64,000 nt of DNA from Strongylocentrotus purpuratus. Its lineage: Eukaryota; Echinodermata; Echinoidea; Camarodonta; Strongylocentrotidae. Location: assembly GCF_000002235.5 (NCBI RefSeq), contig NW_022145601.1:1934016-1998015 (forward strand), read 5' to 3'. Positions within the stretch are counted from its first letter, which is position 1. Each line of letters starts with the position of its first letter. Below the pieces are notes generated by a model, which searched no databases, was not told the origin of the DNA, and was given only the letters and a program-made list of their open reading frames with translations. This document shows, in pieces, positions 1 to 11,960 of this stretch. A program made the position numbers and the translations under genes.

Positions 1-529
1 ATATTATCTCACTTATCGATGATCGATTTTCTCCCAGATTTGGATATGTTGTAGCTGAGATAATTCTTTATTAAAATTATGCCATTTATTTTTCATTTGG
101 ATGACGTCATCATAGTTAAATATTCGATTAAAGGCGACAATGCATAATTTGTCATATTTGCGTGTTATGTCTATGGGAGGTCACTTTTTTCAAAACATGA
201 ATCTGCATGACAATGTGTTTTGACCAGTATCTCGGTTATTATTCAACAGTTTTCTTCCAAATTTGAGTATGTTGTCGCTGACACTATATGTTATCTAAAT
301 CACCCCTCATTTTTCCGATAAGATGTCAGAATCACGCTCATGTTCATTATCATAATGATGATAATCATCCTCATCATTATCACTACTATCAAGATCATCA
401 TCATCATAATCATCATCGTTTACATGTCTATATAATTTCTCCCTGTTTCAATATAGTAAATATTATAATCTATTATAAGACTTGAAGACAGACCACCTTA
501 TTCGTCTTCGTGACGAATTAAATTTCTAG
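1..529 (+). mobile_element. Helitron-like unit 0, 3' part
   Basis: This is the 3' part of a repeat unit whose 5' part lies before the window. It ends in a hairpin (stem ATTCGTC/GACGAAT near 500-518) followed 7 nt later by CTAG at 526-529, with a T after the end. A hairpin shortly before a CTRR end is the classic 3' end of a Helitron. It contains the same 'ATGTTGTAGCTGAGA' modules as the four units that follow, so it is the first visible member of a head-to-tail array. No coding capacity is seen. Confidence 0.55.
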
Positions 530-549
530 TTATTATTTATTTTTATTAT

Positions 550-2516
550 TCTTCCTCGAATTTGTTCGCAGGATATCTCAAGACTGAATAAAGCCATTAT
601 CATGAAACTTTCAATGATGATAGATCTTAGTCTAACTTAGAACTGTGTGACTTTTCAGACAGTCAAGGTCATCGTGACGTCATCCAGGCGCCATTTTGTG
701 AAAATCAACTTATGATCATATCTTCATAAAGGAAAGCCATTTTTCATTCATATTTATCATGATTAAACTCAATATCCGTCCGGTCAATTTCAAGTCAATA
801 AATGCGCGCAAAAATGCGCGTACGCTTATGTCCGCGCGTTTACGCGCGCGAAACAAATTAAAATGCTCCAAATCATCCCAATTTTTTTTTACATCCGTTT
901 CAGGCCATATGGAGCATTTGATAAAAAAATTACGCACACGCGCATGCGCGCGCATTTTCGCGCGTACTGGCATTTTGCAATATAGAATCGCCGAATTTTT
1001 TCTGTCATTATATTTGATACATTTTTCCAAGCATTTTGATAACTTGTTCACCTTTTAATAACGCAATGAGCGTCCGTCAAAGTTGACAGCACGCGCAGAT
1101 CTGCGTTATCTTTATCCACCATACATTGGCAAAAACATGCCTATACAAAATTCATTGTAACTGTTCAGAATGGATGGGAACTCCCAATATGTTTTCATAT
1201 TTAGATAGATTATGAGTTGGAGATATGATTTCATGTCTCATTTGACCCTCAATTAACTCATGATGTCATCATAATGGCCTCCAAACTCAAAATTTCAATT
1301 TGCATATTATGACGTCAGCATATTTTTGGAAAATTAATTGTATCTCTGTAAATATAGATCAATTTTCTTTTAAATTTTGATATGTTCTAGCTGAGACAAT
1401 TTGCTACAAGTATAGTTACCACAATTTTTCATTTTGACTAAGGCATCAAGGCGTACTTTTGTGATTAAAGGAGGCATGTCAATTTTTCACATTTTGCGTG
1501 TATTTTCTATGGGACATGACTTTTTCTCAAAACTGGATTCTACACTCCTGTCTTTTGCGAGCGAAATCTCCCATATTTTAGCTTTGTTTTCGCTGAGCTT
1601 CGAATATGTTGTAGCTGAGACAATAAGCTTTCACACGTGTGCCTTTTATATTTCGATCAGATGCCGGGATTATGCTCATATTTCACTTGCAAAGTAGGAT
1701 TTCTGAATTCCATTTCCCGTTTACGTGTAATTAATCGCTATAGGAGATGTTTTGTTATATCGGTAACGCACTTGACTTCCAACCTCGAGATCCCTGGTTC
1801 GAGTCCGGGTGTCTCCAACAATTTTTGTCTTCACTTCTTTTTCCTTTTGACCTTCACTGTACCATCTCCTTTGATTATTTAAACACGTAGAATGGCAAAT
1901 AATGTCATAAACAACCCTTTTTACTTTATTTTTACCCTATTTTCACTTAATCCATTACTTTTTGCGTGTAATCCCTATGGGAGATGACTTTTTCTCAAAT
2001 CTGGAGTCTACATTCCTGTCTTTTGCGAGCAATATCGCCGTTATTTCTGCTTGGATTTTGTTGATTTTTGAGTATGTTGTAGCTGAGACTATATGCTATC
2101 TAAATCAACCCTCATTTTTTCAATAAGATGTCATGATCGCGCTCATGATCATGATCATTATCATCATGATCATCATTATCATAATGATGATAATCATTTA
2201 TCAATTACATTTTCATTTCTTTGAATAAGATAAAATCGTCAAAAGGTGTTTTTTTCATGATGTAAATTAGAGTCAAATGTGTAACTGGTTACTGCACAGG
2301 GTCAAAGGTCATATATTCTTTCAATCTATCTTCCCTAGATCCATGATGATCAATGAGACACAATTTAATCTTGACATATGAATATATCATAATGGGAGAA
2401 GCATATAAATGGGAGAAGCATTTTACGAAATAATATATCGTGTAATGCATTATTCGTTATGTAAACCATTATCATACGTATCACCTAATTCGTCTAAGTG
2501 ACGAATTAAAGTCTAG
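550..2516 (+). mobile_element. Helitron-like unit 1 (complete, non-autonomous)
   Basis: The unit begins at TCTTCCTCGAATTTG and ends with hairpin AATTCGTC/GACGAATT and CTAG at 2513-2516. It is about 1.97 kb and nearly identical to the next unit. Inside are a region of alternating CG-rich purine-pyrimidine runs (about 800-970), TGACGTCA palindromes, three copies of a module around 'TATGTTGTAGCTGAGAC' (near 1390, 1610 and 2075), a 74-nt tRNA-like module, and GATCAT-rich sequence near the 3' end. The open frames on both strands around 716-1058 come from the CG-rich palindromic run and are not convincing genes. I see no Rep/helicase, so it would be non-autonomous. The exact 5' end is less certain than the 3' end. 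Confidence 0.55.
1743..1816 (+). ncRNA. 74-nt tRNA-like module in Helitron unit 1
   Basis: The ends can pair as an acceptor-like stem (GGAGATG with TGTCTCC, including two G-T pairs). The sequence has an A-box-like stretch (TTGTTATATCGG) and an exact B box, GGTTCGAGTCC. A TTTTT run, a typical Pol III stop, follows within about 10 nt. The T arm is CCTGG-TTCGAGT-CCGGG. The middle arm can pair as CTTGA/TCGAG but leaves a 9-nt loop, so a decoding tRNA is doubtful. It could be a Pol III-transcribed tRNA-like RNA or a SINE-type promoter remnant carried by the transposon. Confidence 0.5.
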
Positions 2517-2530
2517 TTTATTTTTATTAT

Positions 2531-4542
2531 TCTTCCTCGAATTTGTTCGCAGGATATCTCAAGACTGAATAAAGCCATTATCATGAAACTTTCAATGATG
2601 ATAGATCTTAGTCTAACTTAGAACTGTGTGACTTTTCAGACAGTCAAGGTCATCGTGACGTCATCCAGGCGCCATTTTGTGAAAATCAACTTATGATCAT
2701 ATCTTCATAAAGGAAAGCCATTTTTCATTCATATTTATCATGATTAAACTCAATATCCGTCCGGTCAATTTCAAGTCAATAAATGCGCGCAAAAATGCGC
2801 GTACGCTTATGTCCGCGCGTTTACGCGCGCGAAACAAATTAAAATGCTCCAAATCATCCCAATTTTTTTTTACATCCGTTTCAGGCCATATGGAGCATTT
2901 GATAAAAAAATTACGCACACGCGCATGCGCGCGCATTTTCGCGCGTACTGGCATTTTGCAATATAGAATCGCCGAATTTTTTCTGTCATTATATTTGATA
3001 CATTTTTCCAAGCATTTTGATAACTTGTTCACCTTTTAATAACGCAATGAGCGTCCGTCAAAGTTGACAGCACGCGCAGATCTGCGTTATCTTTATCCAC
3101 CATACATTGGCAAAAACATGCCTATACAAAATTCATTGTAACTGTTCAGAATGGATGGGAACTCCCAATATGTTTTCATATTTAGATAGATTATGAGTTG
3201 GAAATATGATTTCATGTCTCATTTGACCCTCAATTAACTCATGATGTCATCATAATGGCCTCCAAACTCAAAATTTCAATTTGCATATTATGACGTCAGC
3301 ATATTTTTGGAAAATTAATTGTATCTCTGTAAATATTGATCAATTTTCTTTTAAATTTTGATATGTTCTAGCTGAGACAATTTGCTACAAGTATAGTTGC
3401 CTCAATTTTTCATTTTGACTAAGGCATCAAGGCGTACTTTTGCGATTAAAGGAGGCATGTCAATTTTTCACATTTTGCGTGTATTCTCTATGGGACATGA
3501 CTTTTTCTCAAAACTGGATTCTACACTCCTGTCTTTTGCGAGCGAAATCTCCCATATTTTAGCTTTGTTTTCGCTGAGCTTCGAATATGTTGTAGCTGAG
3601 ACAATGAGCTATCACACGTGTGCCTTTTATATTTCGATCAGATGCCGGGATTATGCTCATATTTCACTTGCAAAGTAGGATTTCTGAATTCCATTTCCCG
3701 TTTACGTGTTATTAATCGCTATGGGAGATGTTTTGGTATATCGGTAACGCACTTGACTTCCAACCTCGAGATTCCGGGTGTCTCCAACACTTTTTTTTTC
3801 ACTTTTTTTTTTCCTTTTGACCTTCACTGTACCATCTCCTTTGATCATTTAAACACGTAGATTCGCAAATAATGTCATAAATAACCCTTTTTACTTTATT
3901 ATTACCCTATTTTCACTTAATCCATTACTGTCATAAATAACCCTTTTTACTTTATTATTACCCTATTTTCACTTAATCCATTACTTTTTGCGTGTAATCC
4001 CTATGGGAGATGACTTTTTTTTAAAATCTGGATTCTACATTCCTGTCTTTTGCGAGCAATATCGCCGTTATTTCGGCTTGGATTTTGTTGATTTTTGAGT
4101 ATGTTGTAGCTGAGACTATATGCTATCTAAATCAACCCTCATTTTTTCAATAAGATGTCATGATCGCGCTTATGATCATGATCATGATCATCATGATCAT
4201 CATTATCATAATGATGATAATCATTTATCAATTACATTTTCATTTCTTTGAATAAGATAAAAATCGTCAAAAGGTGTTCTTCATGATGTAAATTAGAGTC
4301 AAATGTGTAACTGGTTACTGCACAGGGTCAAATGTCATATATTGTTTCAATCTATCTTCCCTAGATCCATGATGATCAAGGAGACACAATTTAATCTTGA
4401 CATAGGAATAGATCATAATGGGAGAAGCATATAAATGGGAGAAGCATTTTACAAAATAATATATCGTGTAACGCATTATTCGCTATGTAAACCACTATCA
4501 TACGTATCACCTAATTCGTCTAAGTGACGAATTAAAGTCTAG
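2531..4542 (+). mobile_element. Helitron-like unit 2 (complete, non-autonomous)
   Basis: It has the same order, start and end as unit 1: TCTTCCTC start, 3' hairpin, CTAG at 4539-4542. It lies 14 nt after unit 1. The first 1.2 kb differs from unit 1 at only a handful of bases, so the two arose recently by tandem copying. A short direct duplication of 'CATAAATAACCCTTTTTAC' lies near 3880-3950. No transposase is seen. Confidence 0.55.
3724..3785 (+). other. Shortened tRNA-like module in unit 2
   Basis: This matches the module in unit 1 but lacks 12 nt, including the B box. The acceptor-like ends GGAGATG/TGTCTCC and the following T run remain. It is probably inactive as a Pol III template. Confidence 0.5.
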
Positions 4543-4578
4543 TTATTTATTATTATTATTATTTATTTTTATTATTAT

Positions 4579-6594
4579 TCTTCCTCGAATTTGTTCGCAA
4601 GATATCTCAAGAATGAATAAAGCTATAATCATAAAACTTGGCATGATGATAGATCTTAGTCTAACTTAGAACTGCATGACTTTTCAATGACTGAAGTTCA
4701 TCGTGACGTCATCCAGGCGCCATTTTATGAAAATCAACTTATGATCATATCTTCATAACGGAAAAGTATTTCTCATTCATAATTATCACGATTAAGATCA
4801 ATATCCGTCCGGTCAATTTCAGGTCAATTAACGTGCGCAAATGCGCGCGTGCACGTTTGTCCGCGCGTTTACGCGCGCGCAAAAATAAAAAATGCTCTAA
4901 ATCATCCCAATTTTTTTTTGCATACGTTTCAGGCCATATGGAGCATGTGACAAAAAAATATGCTCATGCGCATGCGCGCGCGTTTTTTGCGCGTACTAGC
5001 GTTTTGCAACCTAGAATCGCCGAAATTTCTCTATCATCATATTTGGCACATTTTTCCAAGCATTTTGATAACTTGTTAACCGTTTAATAACGCAATGAGC
5101 GTCCGTCAAAGTTGACAGCGCGCGCGGACCTGCGTTATCTTTATCCACAATACATGAGCAAAAACATGCCTATACAAAAATCTTTTTAACTCTTCAGAAT
5201 AGATATGAACTCCCAATATTTTTTCATATTTAGATAGATTATGAGTCGGAGATATGATTTCATGTCTCATTTGACCCTCAATTAACTAATGACGTCATCA
5301 TAATGGCCTCCAAACTCAAAATTTTAATTTGCATATTATGACGTTTGCATATTTTTGGAAAATTGATTGTATCTCTGTAAATATTAATCGATTTTCTTTC
5401 AAATAGTTTGATATCTTTTAGCTGAAACAATTTTCTACAAAAATAGTGACCACAATTTTTCATTTTGATCAAGGCATCATGGAGTATTTTTGCAATTAAA
5501 GGAGGCATGTCAATTTTTTACATTTTGCGTGTATTCTCTATGGGACATGACTTTTTCTCAAAACTTGATTCTACACTCCTGTCTTTCGCGAGCAAAATCT
5601 CTGTTGTCTTAGCTTATTTTTTGCTGAGCTTGAATATGTTGTAGCTGAGACAATAATCTATCACACGTGTGCCTTTCATTTTTCGATCAGATGCCGGGAT
5701 TATGCTCATATTTCACTTGCAAAGTAGGATTTGAGAATTCCATTTCCCGTTTACGTGTAATCGCTATGGGAAATGTTTTGGTATATCGGTAACGCACTTG
5801 ACTTCCATCCTCGAGATCCATGGTTTGAGTCCGGGTGTCTCCAACAATATGTGTCTTCACTTTATTTTTTGACCTTTCACTGTACCATCTCCTTTGAGTA
5901 TTAAAACACGTAGAATCGCAAATAATGTAATAAACAACCCTATTTTCTTTATTATTACCCTATTTTTCACTTAATCCATTACTTTTTGCGTTTAATCCCT
6001 ATGGAAGATGACTTTTTCTCAAATCTGGATTCTACATTCCTGTGTTTTGAGCAATATCGCCGATATTTCTGCTTGGATTTTGTTGATTTTTGAGAATGTT
6101 GTAGCTGAGACAAGTTTCCACGAGATTTATGTAGACTATTTAACATTATCATGACGTTATCATAGTCAAAAATTCAATCATAGGTGACATGTCAATTATC
6201 ATATATAACAATCCTCAATCGGATACCTGAAGGGGGCGCTATACCACTTTCAATCATGGTCATCTGGAAGGCATTGTTCTCAATTGCATCTCTCTCTCCT
6301 CTCTCTTGCTCTTTACTTCTCCTCTCATGTTCTGCCCCTCTCCTTTTTTTGGTCTGTCTCTGCATCTATCTATCTCTCTTCTCTTTCACCCTCTCCCTCT
6401 CTCTCTCTCTTGCCTTGCGTCCCCCTTATTCTCTTGGTCTGTCTCCCTCTTGCCCTACAGTTGAAACTTGACTCATGGATAGACCATAATGGGAGTAGTA
6501 AACGAAATATGAAATCGTGAAAATGCGTTCTTCATTATGTTACACATGAGCATACGTATCACCTAATTCGTCAAAGTGACGAATTAAAGTCTAG
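4579..6594 (+). mobile_element. Helitron-like unit 3, chimeric 3' part
   Basis: It starts TCTTCCTC after a 36-nt (TTA)n spacer and ends CTAG at 6591-6594. The first 1.5 kb follows units 1 and 2 with more divergence. The last part is replaced by a CT-rich stretch (about 6285-6450) similar to CT-rich stretches at 17.6 and 31.5 kb, so units in this family exchange or acquire segments. Open frames in the CT-rich part are low-complexity and not genes. Confidence 0.5.
5769..5842 (+). ncRNA. 74-nt tRNA-like module in unit 3
   Basis: The length is the same as in unit 1. The A-box-like stretch TGGTATATCGG is good. The B box is slightly changed (GGTTTGAGTCC) and no strong T run follows. The acceptor-like stem has one mismatch. 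It is probably a decayed copy. Confidence 0.4.
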
Positions 6595-6611
6595 TTTTTT
6601 TTTATTATTAT

Positions 6612-7898
6612 TCTTCCTCGAATTTGTTCGCAGGATATCTCAAGACTGAATAAAGCTATTATCATGAAACTTGTAATGATGATAGATTTTAGTCTAACTT
6701 AGAACTGCGTGACTTTTCAGAGAGTCAAGGTTATCGTGACGTCATCCAGGCGCCATTTTGTGAAAATCAACTTATGATCATATCTTCCTTCATAACGGAA
6801 AGTAATTTTTCATTCATATTTATCATGATCAAGGTCAATATCTGTCCGGTTAATTTCAGGTCAATAAATGCGCGCAAAAATGCGCGTACGCATTTGTGCG
6901 CGCGTTAACGTGCGCATAAAATTTTAAATTGCTCAAAATCGTCTGAAATTTTTTTTGCATACGTTTTAGGCCAATATAACCATTTCATAAAAAATCGCGC
7001 AAAACACGCATTTTTGGACGTTTTCGTTCGTCACGGCCGATCGAAAAATAATTACCCCTCAATTTGTTTTGACAGGATATTCCTCTTATTTTTCTGAACA
7101 TTTTGATACCATGTTCATCTCTTTATCACTATTAATAACGGAATGAGCGTCCGTTGAAGCAAAATATCCGTGCGTGCGAGCTCATGTATTATATAGCATA
7201 TATGGGCAAAAAAACATGCCTTTAAAAAGTACATCGGGATGAATAAGGACTGCCATTTTTTTCATATTTAGATAGAGTATGAGTCGGAGATATGATTTCA
7301 TGTCTCATTTGGCCATTAATTATATTTTTGCATAATCATATTGACCTTGGAACTCAAAATACGAATTTGCATATTATGACGTCAACATATTTACGGAAAA
7401 TGATTGTATCTCTGCAAATATTGATCAATTTTCTTTTAAATTTTGATATGTTGTAGCTGAGACAATTCTGCACAAGATTATTACCAATATTTATTCATTT
7501 TCATGACGTCATTATATTGTTGCTTAATATGCGTCTTATGCCTTTGGGAGGTGATTGATACTACATTCCAGTCTAGACTTGTTCATTATGTTGCGTATGT
7601 AGTGCGTCGAAATATCAGTTCAATGATTGGTAGGCTCTGCATCAGGTGAAAATTAGAGCTTGTTTAGTAAATTAATAGTTTAATCATATAACAATTTTTC
7701 TATCGAATACCTGAAGGGGGCGCTATACCACTTTTAATCATGGCCATCGTCATTTAAAAAAAAAAAAAAAATCGTCATCATCAATATCGTCATTATCGTA
7801 TTTATGAATATTATCTTTAGATCATCATCGGCACACTTTCATGATACAAAAATAGCTACGTATCACCTAATTCGTCAAAGTTACGAATTAAAGTCTAG
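6612..7898 (+). mobile_element. Helitron-like unit 4, shorter (1.29 kb)
   Basis: It starts TCTTCCTCGAATTTG and ends with an AATTCGTC hairpin (one arm has a base change) and CTAG at 7895-7898. It keeps the CG-rich part and the TGACGTCA motifs but lacks the tRNA-like module and the later repeats. A 15-A run lies near 7757. It is the last unit of the array. Confidence 0.5.
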
Positions 7899-8149
7899 TT
7901 ATAATAATCATTGCATCATGAGCTAAATCCAGAATTTTGTTTCAGAATCTGGACAAAGTTACCGGATCCCTTTAATGCACTATTTTTAATATTTAAATTG
8001 TTTGTATCTTTTTTTTTTTTTTTTACAAAGTACGTTCTTTTTTTCTTTTCATGTTAGTATGTTTGAATGTATGTCAGAGGAACAGGATCAATTGTATACT
8101 GTTAACTGTAACTTTCAGCAGCCAGTATTCATGTATTTATAATTTAATC

Positions 8150-9000
8150 TGTATATATACACTGATGCATTGGGAAATATGAATACTATTGAATGTATTT
8201 ATGAATCCGTTAGCTGATATTGATCCAGATTCAAATTTATATCATTTATTGAATACAAATTCTTGCTCTTACACACCAAATGAGTTTGACATAAAGTTTC
8301 ATAAACATCATGGTCTCAGAATATTACATGTCAATGCTCGTAGCCTTCAGAAAATTTTCGAAAGAATTTCTGAATTTATATCATCAATTCAAATTTCATT
8401 TTCAATTATTGCAGTGCCTGAAACGTGGATTACTGATGTACCACTTTTACCCTTTGGGCTAGAAGGTTATACATTTTTGAATTCCAATAGACATTTTGGT
8501 CGAGGAGGAGCTGTAGCTTTTTTTGTATCAAATCAGTTGAAATATCGAGTAAGAAATGATCATATTATTTGTAATGAGAATGAGATAAATGAATATGAAT
8601 ATATATTTATTTATATCATAAATCATTGTCACACCAAAACTACAGTTGGTGTTATATACAGAAAGCCAAGTGGTAATATTAATGATTTATTAAATTGTTA
8701 TGATAATATGTTATGTAAGCTCAAATGTGAACAATCAAACTTATACATTTGGGGATTTTAAAATTGATATCCTTAAACTTTTAAGTAGTTCTGATGCTGC
8801 CAATGTTTTAAGTATCAATTCTTCTTCTGGCCTCGTACCACTCATAACAAATCCTACTCGTATTATTGTAAATACTGCTCCCTTTAATAATTGATAATAT
8901 ATTTACCAATTTTATCAATTCTACAGTTGATGGTGGAAGTTTGTGTGTGGACATTTCTGACCACCTGCCTATATTTCATCTTTCTCAAATTGAATTAATT
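8150..9000 (+). mobile_element. LINE endonuclease remnant (CR1/Jockey type)
   Basis: The translated sequence shows the AP-endonuclease motifs of a non-LTR element in order: LRILHVNARSL, then ETW, then GRGGAVAFFV, then VIYRKPSGN, then GDFKIDIL, then PLITNPTR, then SDHLPIF near 8960. The reading frame shifts near 8755, between LYIWG and DFKID, and stops follow 8894. No reverse transcriptase follows, so this is a broken 3'-truncated piece. The style matches the reverse transcriptase fragment at 38-39.3 kb and may be the same family. Confidence 0.8.
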
Positions 9001-9306
9001 CTTCTCATGAATTAATGATTAATATTTCAAAAGTGATATACAATGTTGCATTGCACCATTTTTAGGCCTTATAGATGAATAATGACAATGAAGTCTATAT
9101 ATTGTACATATTATGCTAATTATGCTATTTAAAACGATCGTATTACTTAAAAATAAAAATTGGTGTCATAAATGAATTCCTTGTCATAGAAAACTGTTGA
9201 AAAGTCGTATTATCCATGCTTTCAGGCTTCTTGGATCGAGATTAGCAACATTATTACATATTGCAAATATGCTAATTAGATGATAATGCTAATATGACTA
9301 TTATCG
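9001..9306. other. No recognised feature
   Basis: This is AT-rich sequence between a LINE remnant and a MITE. I see no gene or clear repeat. Confidence 0.5.
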
Positions 9307-9807
9307 GCGTGTTTCTATCTAAAGCCATTATCCGCCATTATCCGGTTAATGGTCGGTAAGGGAAAAAGTTTTCCTAATAGAAACACACTTTCTCTGGCAT
9401 TATCCGGATAATGCCGGAGAGAGCTTTTGCGCGTTCACCGGCAAAATTATCCTTCTTTTAGAAGGATAATGCAGGGGAGGCTAACCGGATAACGTAGATA
9501 GAAACACACCCCGTTCCGATTGAGTGCTCATGCCGGTGAGAAACCGGAAATAGGAGTGATCACGTGATCGGAAAATTTTACCCCGACACGCGCGACACTA
9601 CAATCCCGGGTTGACCTAGCAGTCCCACAATACCTTGCGGTGACCTGTTTAGCCAGAGTTCGATGAACTTTTTCACCGCCTTTTTTCTGGCTAGATCGGA
9701 GCGGTGTATTTTATCCTGGTAATGCGCGTAGATATTAACTGCTCTTCCCTGGCATTATACGCTTATTTCCTCAACCGGATAATTCAGTATAACTAATAGA
9801 AACACGC
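9307..9807. mobile_element. MITE with GCGTGTTTCTAT ends
   Basis: Left end GCGTGTTTCTAT and right end ATAGAAACACGC are inverted copies, about 500 bp apart. The motif TAGAAACAC also recurs inside (near 9391 and 9503), and ATTATCC/GGATAAT motifs are scattered through both halves, including a small hairpin at about 9448-9470. No coding frame is seen. The class is unknown. Confidence 0.6.
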
Positions 9808-9954
9808 TGTATTAAAAAAGTTGCCCAAGGTTGCCAAGCTGGCAACCAAGCTGAATTTACTTCAATACCCATCTAGAAAACAAATCAACAAAAAAACTTT
9901 GTACTTAACAACTTTTCCAGGTCTGAAAAACTTCTACAGGATTTATTCATGATG

Positions 9955-10300
9955 TAAACGAAATTCACCTTCCATAGGCATAACACGCAGATTAACAACA
10001 TTCTGGCATGTCGCCTTTAATTGCAATTTTCTCTATGATGACGTCATCAAAATGAAAATTTTGGAAGTAAATCTTATAGAGAATTGTCTTAGCTACCCCA
10101 TAGCAATATTTGGAAGAAAATCAATCAATATTTACAGAGATACAATCAATTGTCAATAAATATGCTGACGTCATAATATGCAAATTCGTATTTTTTAGTT
10201 CCAAGGCCATTATGATGATGTCACGATATACTTAATTGCCAAATGAGACATGAAATTACATCTCCGACTCAAACTTTATCGAGATATAAATAAAATGGGG
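9955..10300 (-). mobile_element. Helitron-like fragment, reversed
   Basis: Read on the minus strand this matches the middle of the units at 1-7.9 kb (TCATGTCTCATTTG, TATGACGTCAGCAT, TAGCTAAGACAATT). Both ends are missing. Confidence 0.55.
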
Positions 10301-10888
10301 GGTCCCCGTGCATCCTAAAGAGCCCCCCCCCCCTGGCGCTCAAATGTGCAATTTTTCAAATTTTCGAGGGCCAAACAAAAAAAATAATAGCGCTCATCCC
10401 GAGCTACATGAACCAACTTAAATTTAGCCTCGGTGAGGCTGGCCTGGATGGACGTGTCGGATCAAATGTAGTGGAAATACGTAACTACACAACCCTGTAT
10501 TTCCGAATATCTCTCGTTTACTTACACTTATAAGAAGGCAATTATGTACTAGTTAGTAAAACAACACTTCTGCTAATTTCATTAAATTATCAAATATATA
10601 ACCTTCGGTTTTCCTTCATTTGGCAGTACCTGTATCGCCGATGCACTATTGCTGCAGCGCATGCGCATATGCACTCACATCAGAAAAATATATTGACCAA
10701 TCAGAGCTCGTCTAACTAAAATAGGGTGTAAAATTACACCCCTCAAATGACTATTCTGTACACCCTTGAGCATTTCCGTGTTTTACTCCGTAAAAGGTGT
10801 AATAGGGGGCGCCCTATTTTTCCAATTTCGTTTTACTCCCCAAGAACACCTTTTATTTCTGTGTGTGTAGGGGACTTGGAACTTGTCA
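10301..10888. other. No gene recognised; poly-C and a GTGTAA-rich stretch
   Basis: A C run lies near 10323. Around 10725-10860 is a stretch with opposed copies of 'AGGGTGTAAAATTACACC'-like sequence, which may be another small repeat. No coding evidence. Confidence 0.35.
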
Positions 10889-11409
10889 AGGGGGGTGTTT
10901 CATCAACTAAAATTGATTTCGATTTTAAAAATCAATTTTAAGGCCGAATCAGTTTTAGCTTAAAACCGATACATGTGAGCTGTTTCATCAAATCGATTTT
11001 AAGCTAACATAGATTTTTAGGTGTCTGCAATCAAGGCTAGTCAATTTGGGGAAAATCGATCACAAAATGGCCTTGCTTAACTACAGTGAGAGTCCTTGAA
11101 AAGTAAGTAAAATCTGTTTTTCTTTGAAAATATCATTTCTGTTGATAACAAATCTGTTATTTAGGAAGAAGAAAAGTGTTCCTCTCATTATTATGCAATT
11201 TCATTTTTGTGTAACTGAACGAAACTTAAATAAAATCAATTTATATCACTCTCCAAGTGAACGAATTGCACCGGTTCAACCATTTCAGTCCCATTCATAT
11301 AAATTCATGCAGGTTCAATAATAATTACCTAACGACGTTTATTATTCGGTTAGGACAGACAGGTACAAACTCATTAGTCTAGTTTATTCTTGCAGTAGTA
11401 TTGTGGTTT

Positions 11410-11960
11410 TACTAGTTATGCTACTAGTTGTAGATTTGGGCTTAGAATCAAGATCTAGGCCTAGATCTAGGCCTAGGCCCTAGATAGGCCTAGAAGTCTA
11501 TAGATCTAGACCCTAGACTAAAGGCTAGAGGTCTATCCCTTATTTATTTTAGCATTGTCTTGTTTTTGTTAATAAAGAGTCTAGAGACTAGTCTAGTCTA
11601 GGTCTAGATTTTCTAGACTCTAGATCTAGACTAGTCTAGTCTATAGATCTAGAGCTAGGTCTAGATCTAGGCCTAGGGTCTAATTATAAATGATAGATCT
11701 AAACTGTAGGTCTAGATCTATTAGGCCTAGGGCTAGGCCTAGGGCCTAATTATTAAAATTCAATAGGTCTAGACTAGGATTATTGTTTTGAAGGTAAAAT
11801 TTTATGAAAGAAAATTAGACTCTACGTCTCTAGATCTAGATCTAGAGGTCCTAGAGTGTTACTGTCAGACCCAGGTCTAGATCTACTCTAGATGTAGATT
11901 GAGTCTAGAGTCTAGGTCTAGATCTACATGATACTTGATAGATCTAGATCTAGGGTAGAT
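11410..11960. repeat. AGATCTAG / CTAGGCCTAG palindrome cluster
   Basis: About 550 bases are dominated by overlapping 6-8 base palindromes: TCTAGA, AGATCT, CCTAGG, AGGCCT. The order is irregular, not a simple tandem unit. No frame is open through it. It ends close to a G run near 11981. Confidence 0.7.

Noticed and set aside
364-430. CRISPR-like or regular array in the ATCATC stretch
   Set aside because: It is a simple ATC microsatellite, and the setting is eukaryotic.
716-1058. Overlapping open frames on both strands, repeated at 2697-3039
   Set aside because: They lie in a CG-rich palindromic run of a repeated Helitron-like unit; both strands open at once and no domain is visible.
6184-6520. 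Leucine/serine-rich frames resembling membrane proteins
   Set aside because: CT-rich repeat inside a Helitron-like unit, with relatives at 17.6 and 31.5 kb.
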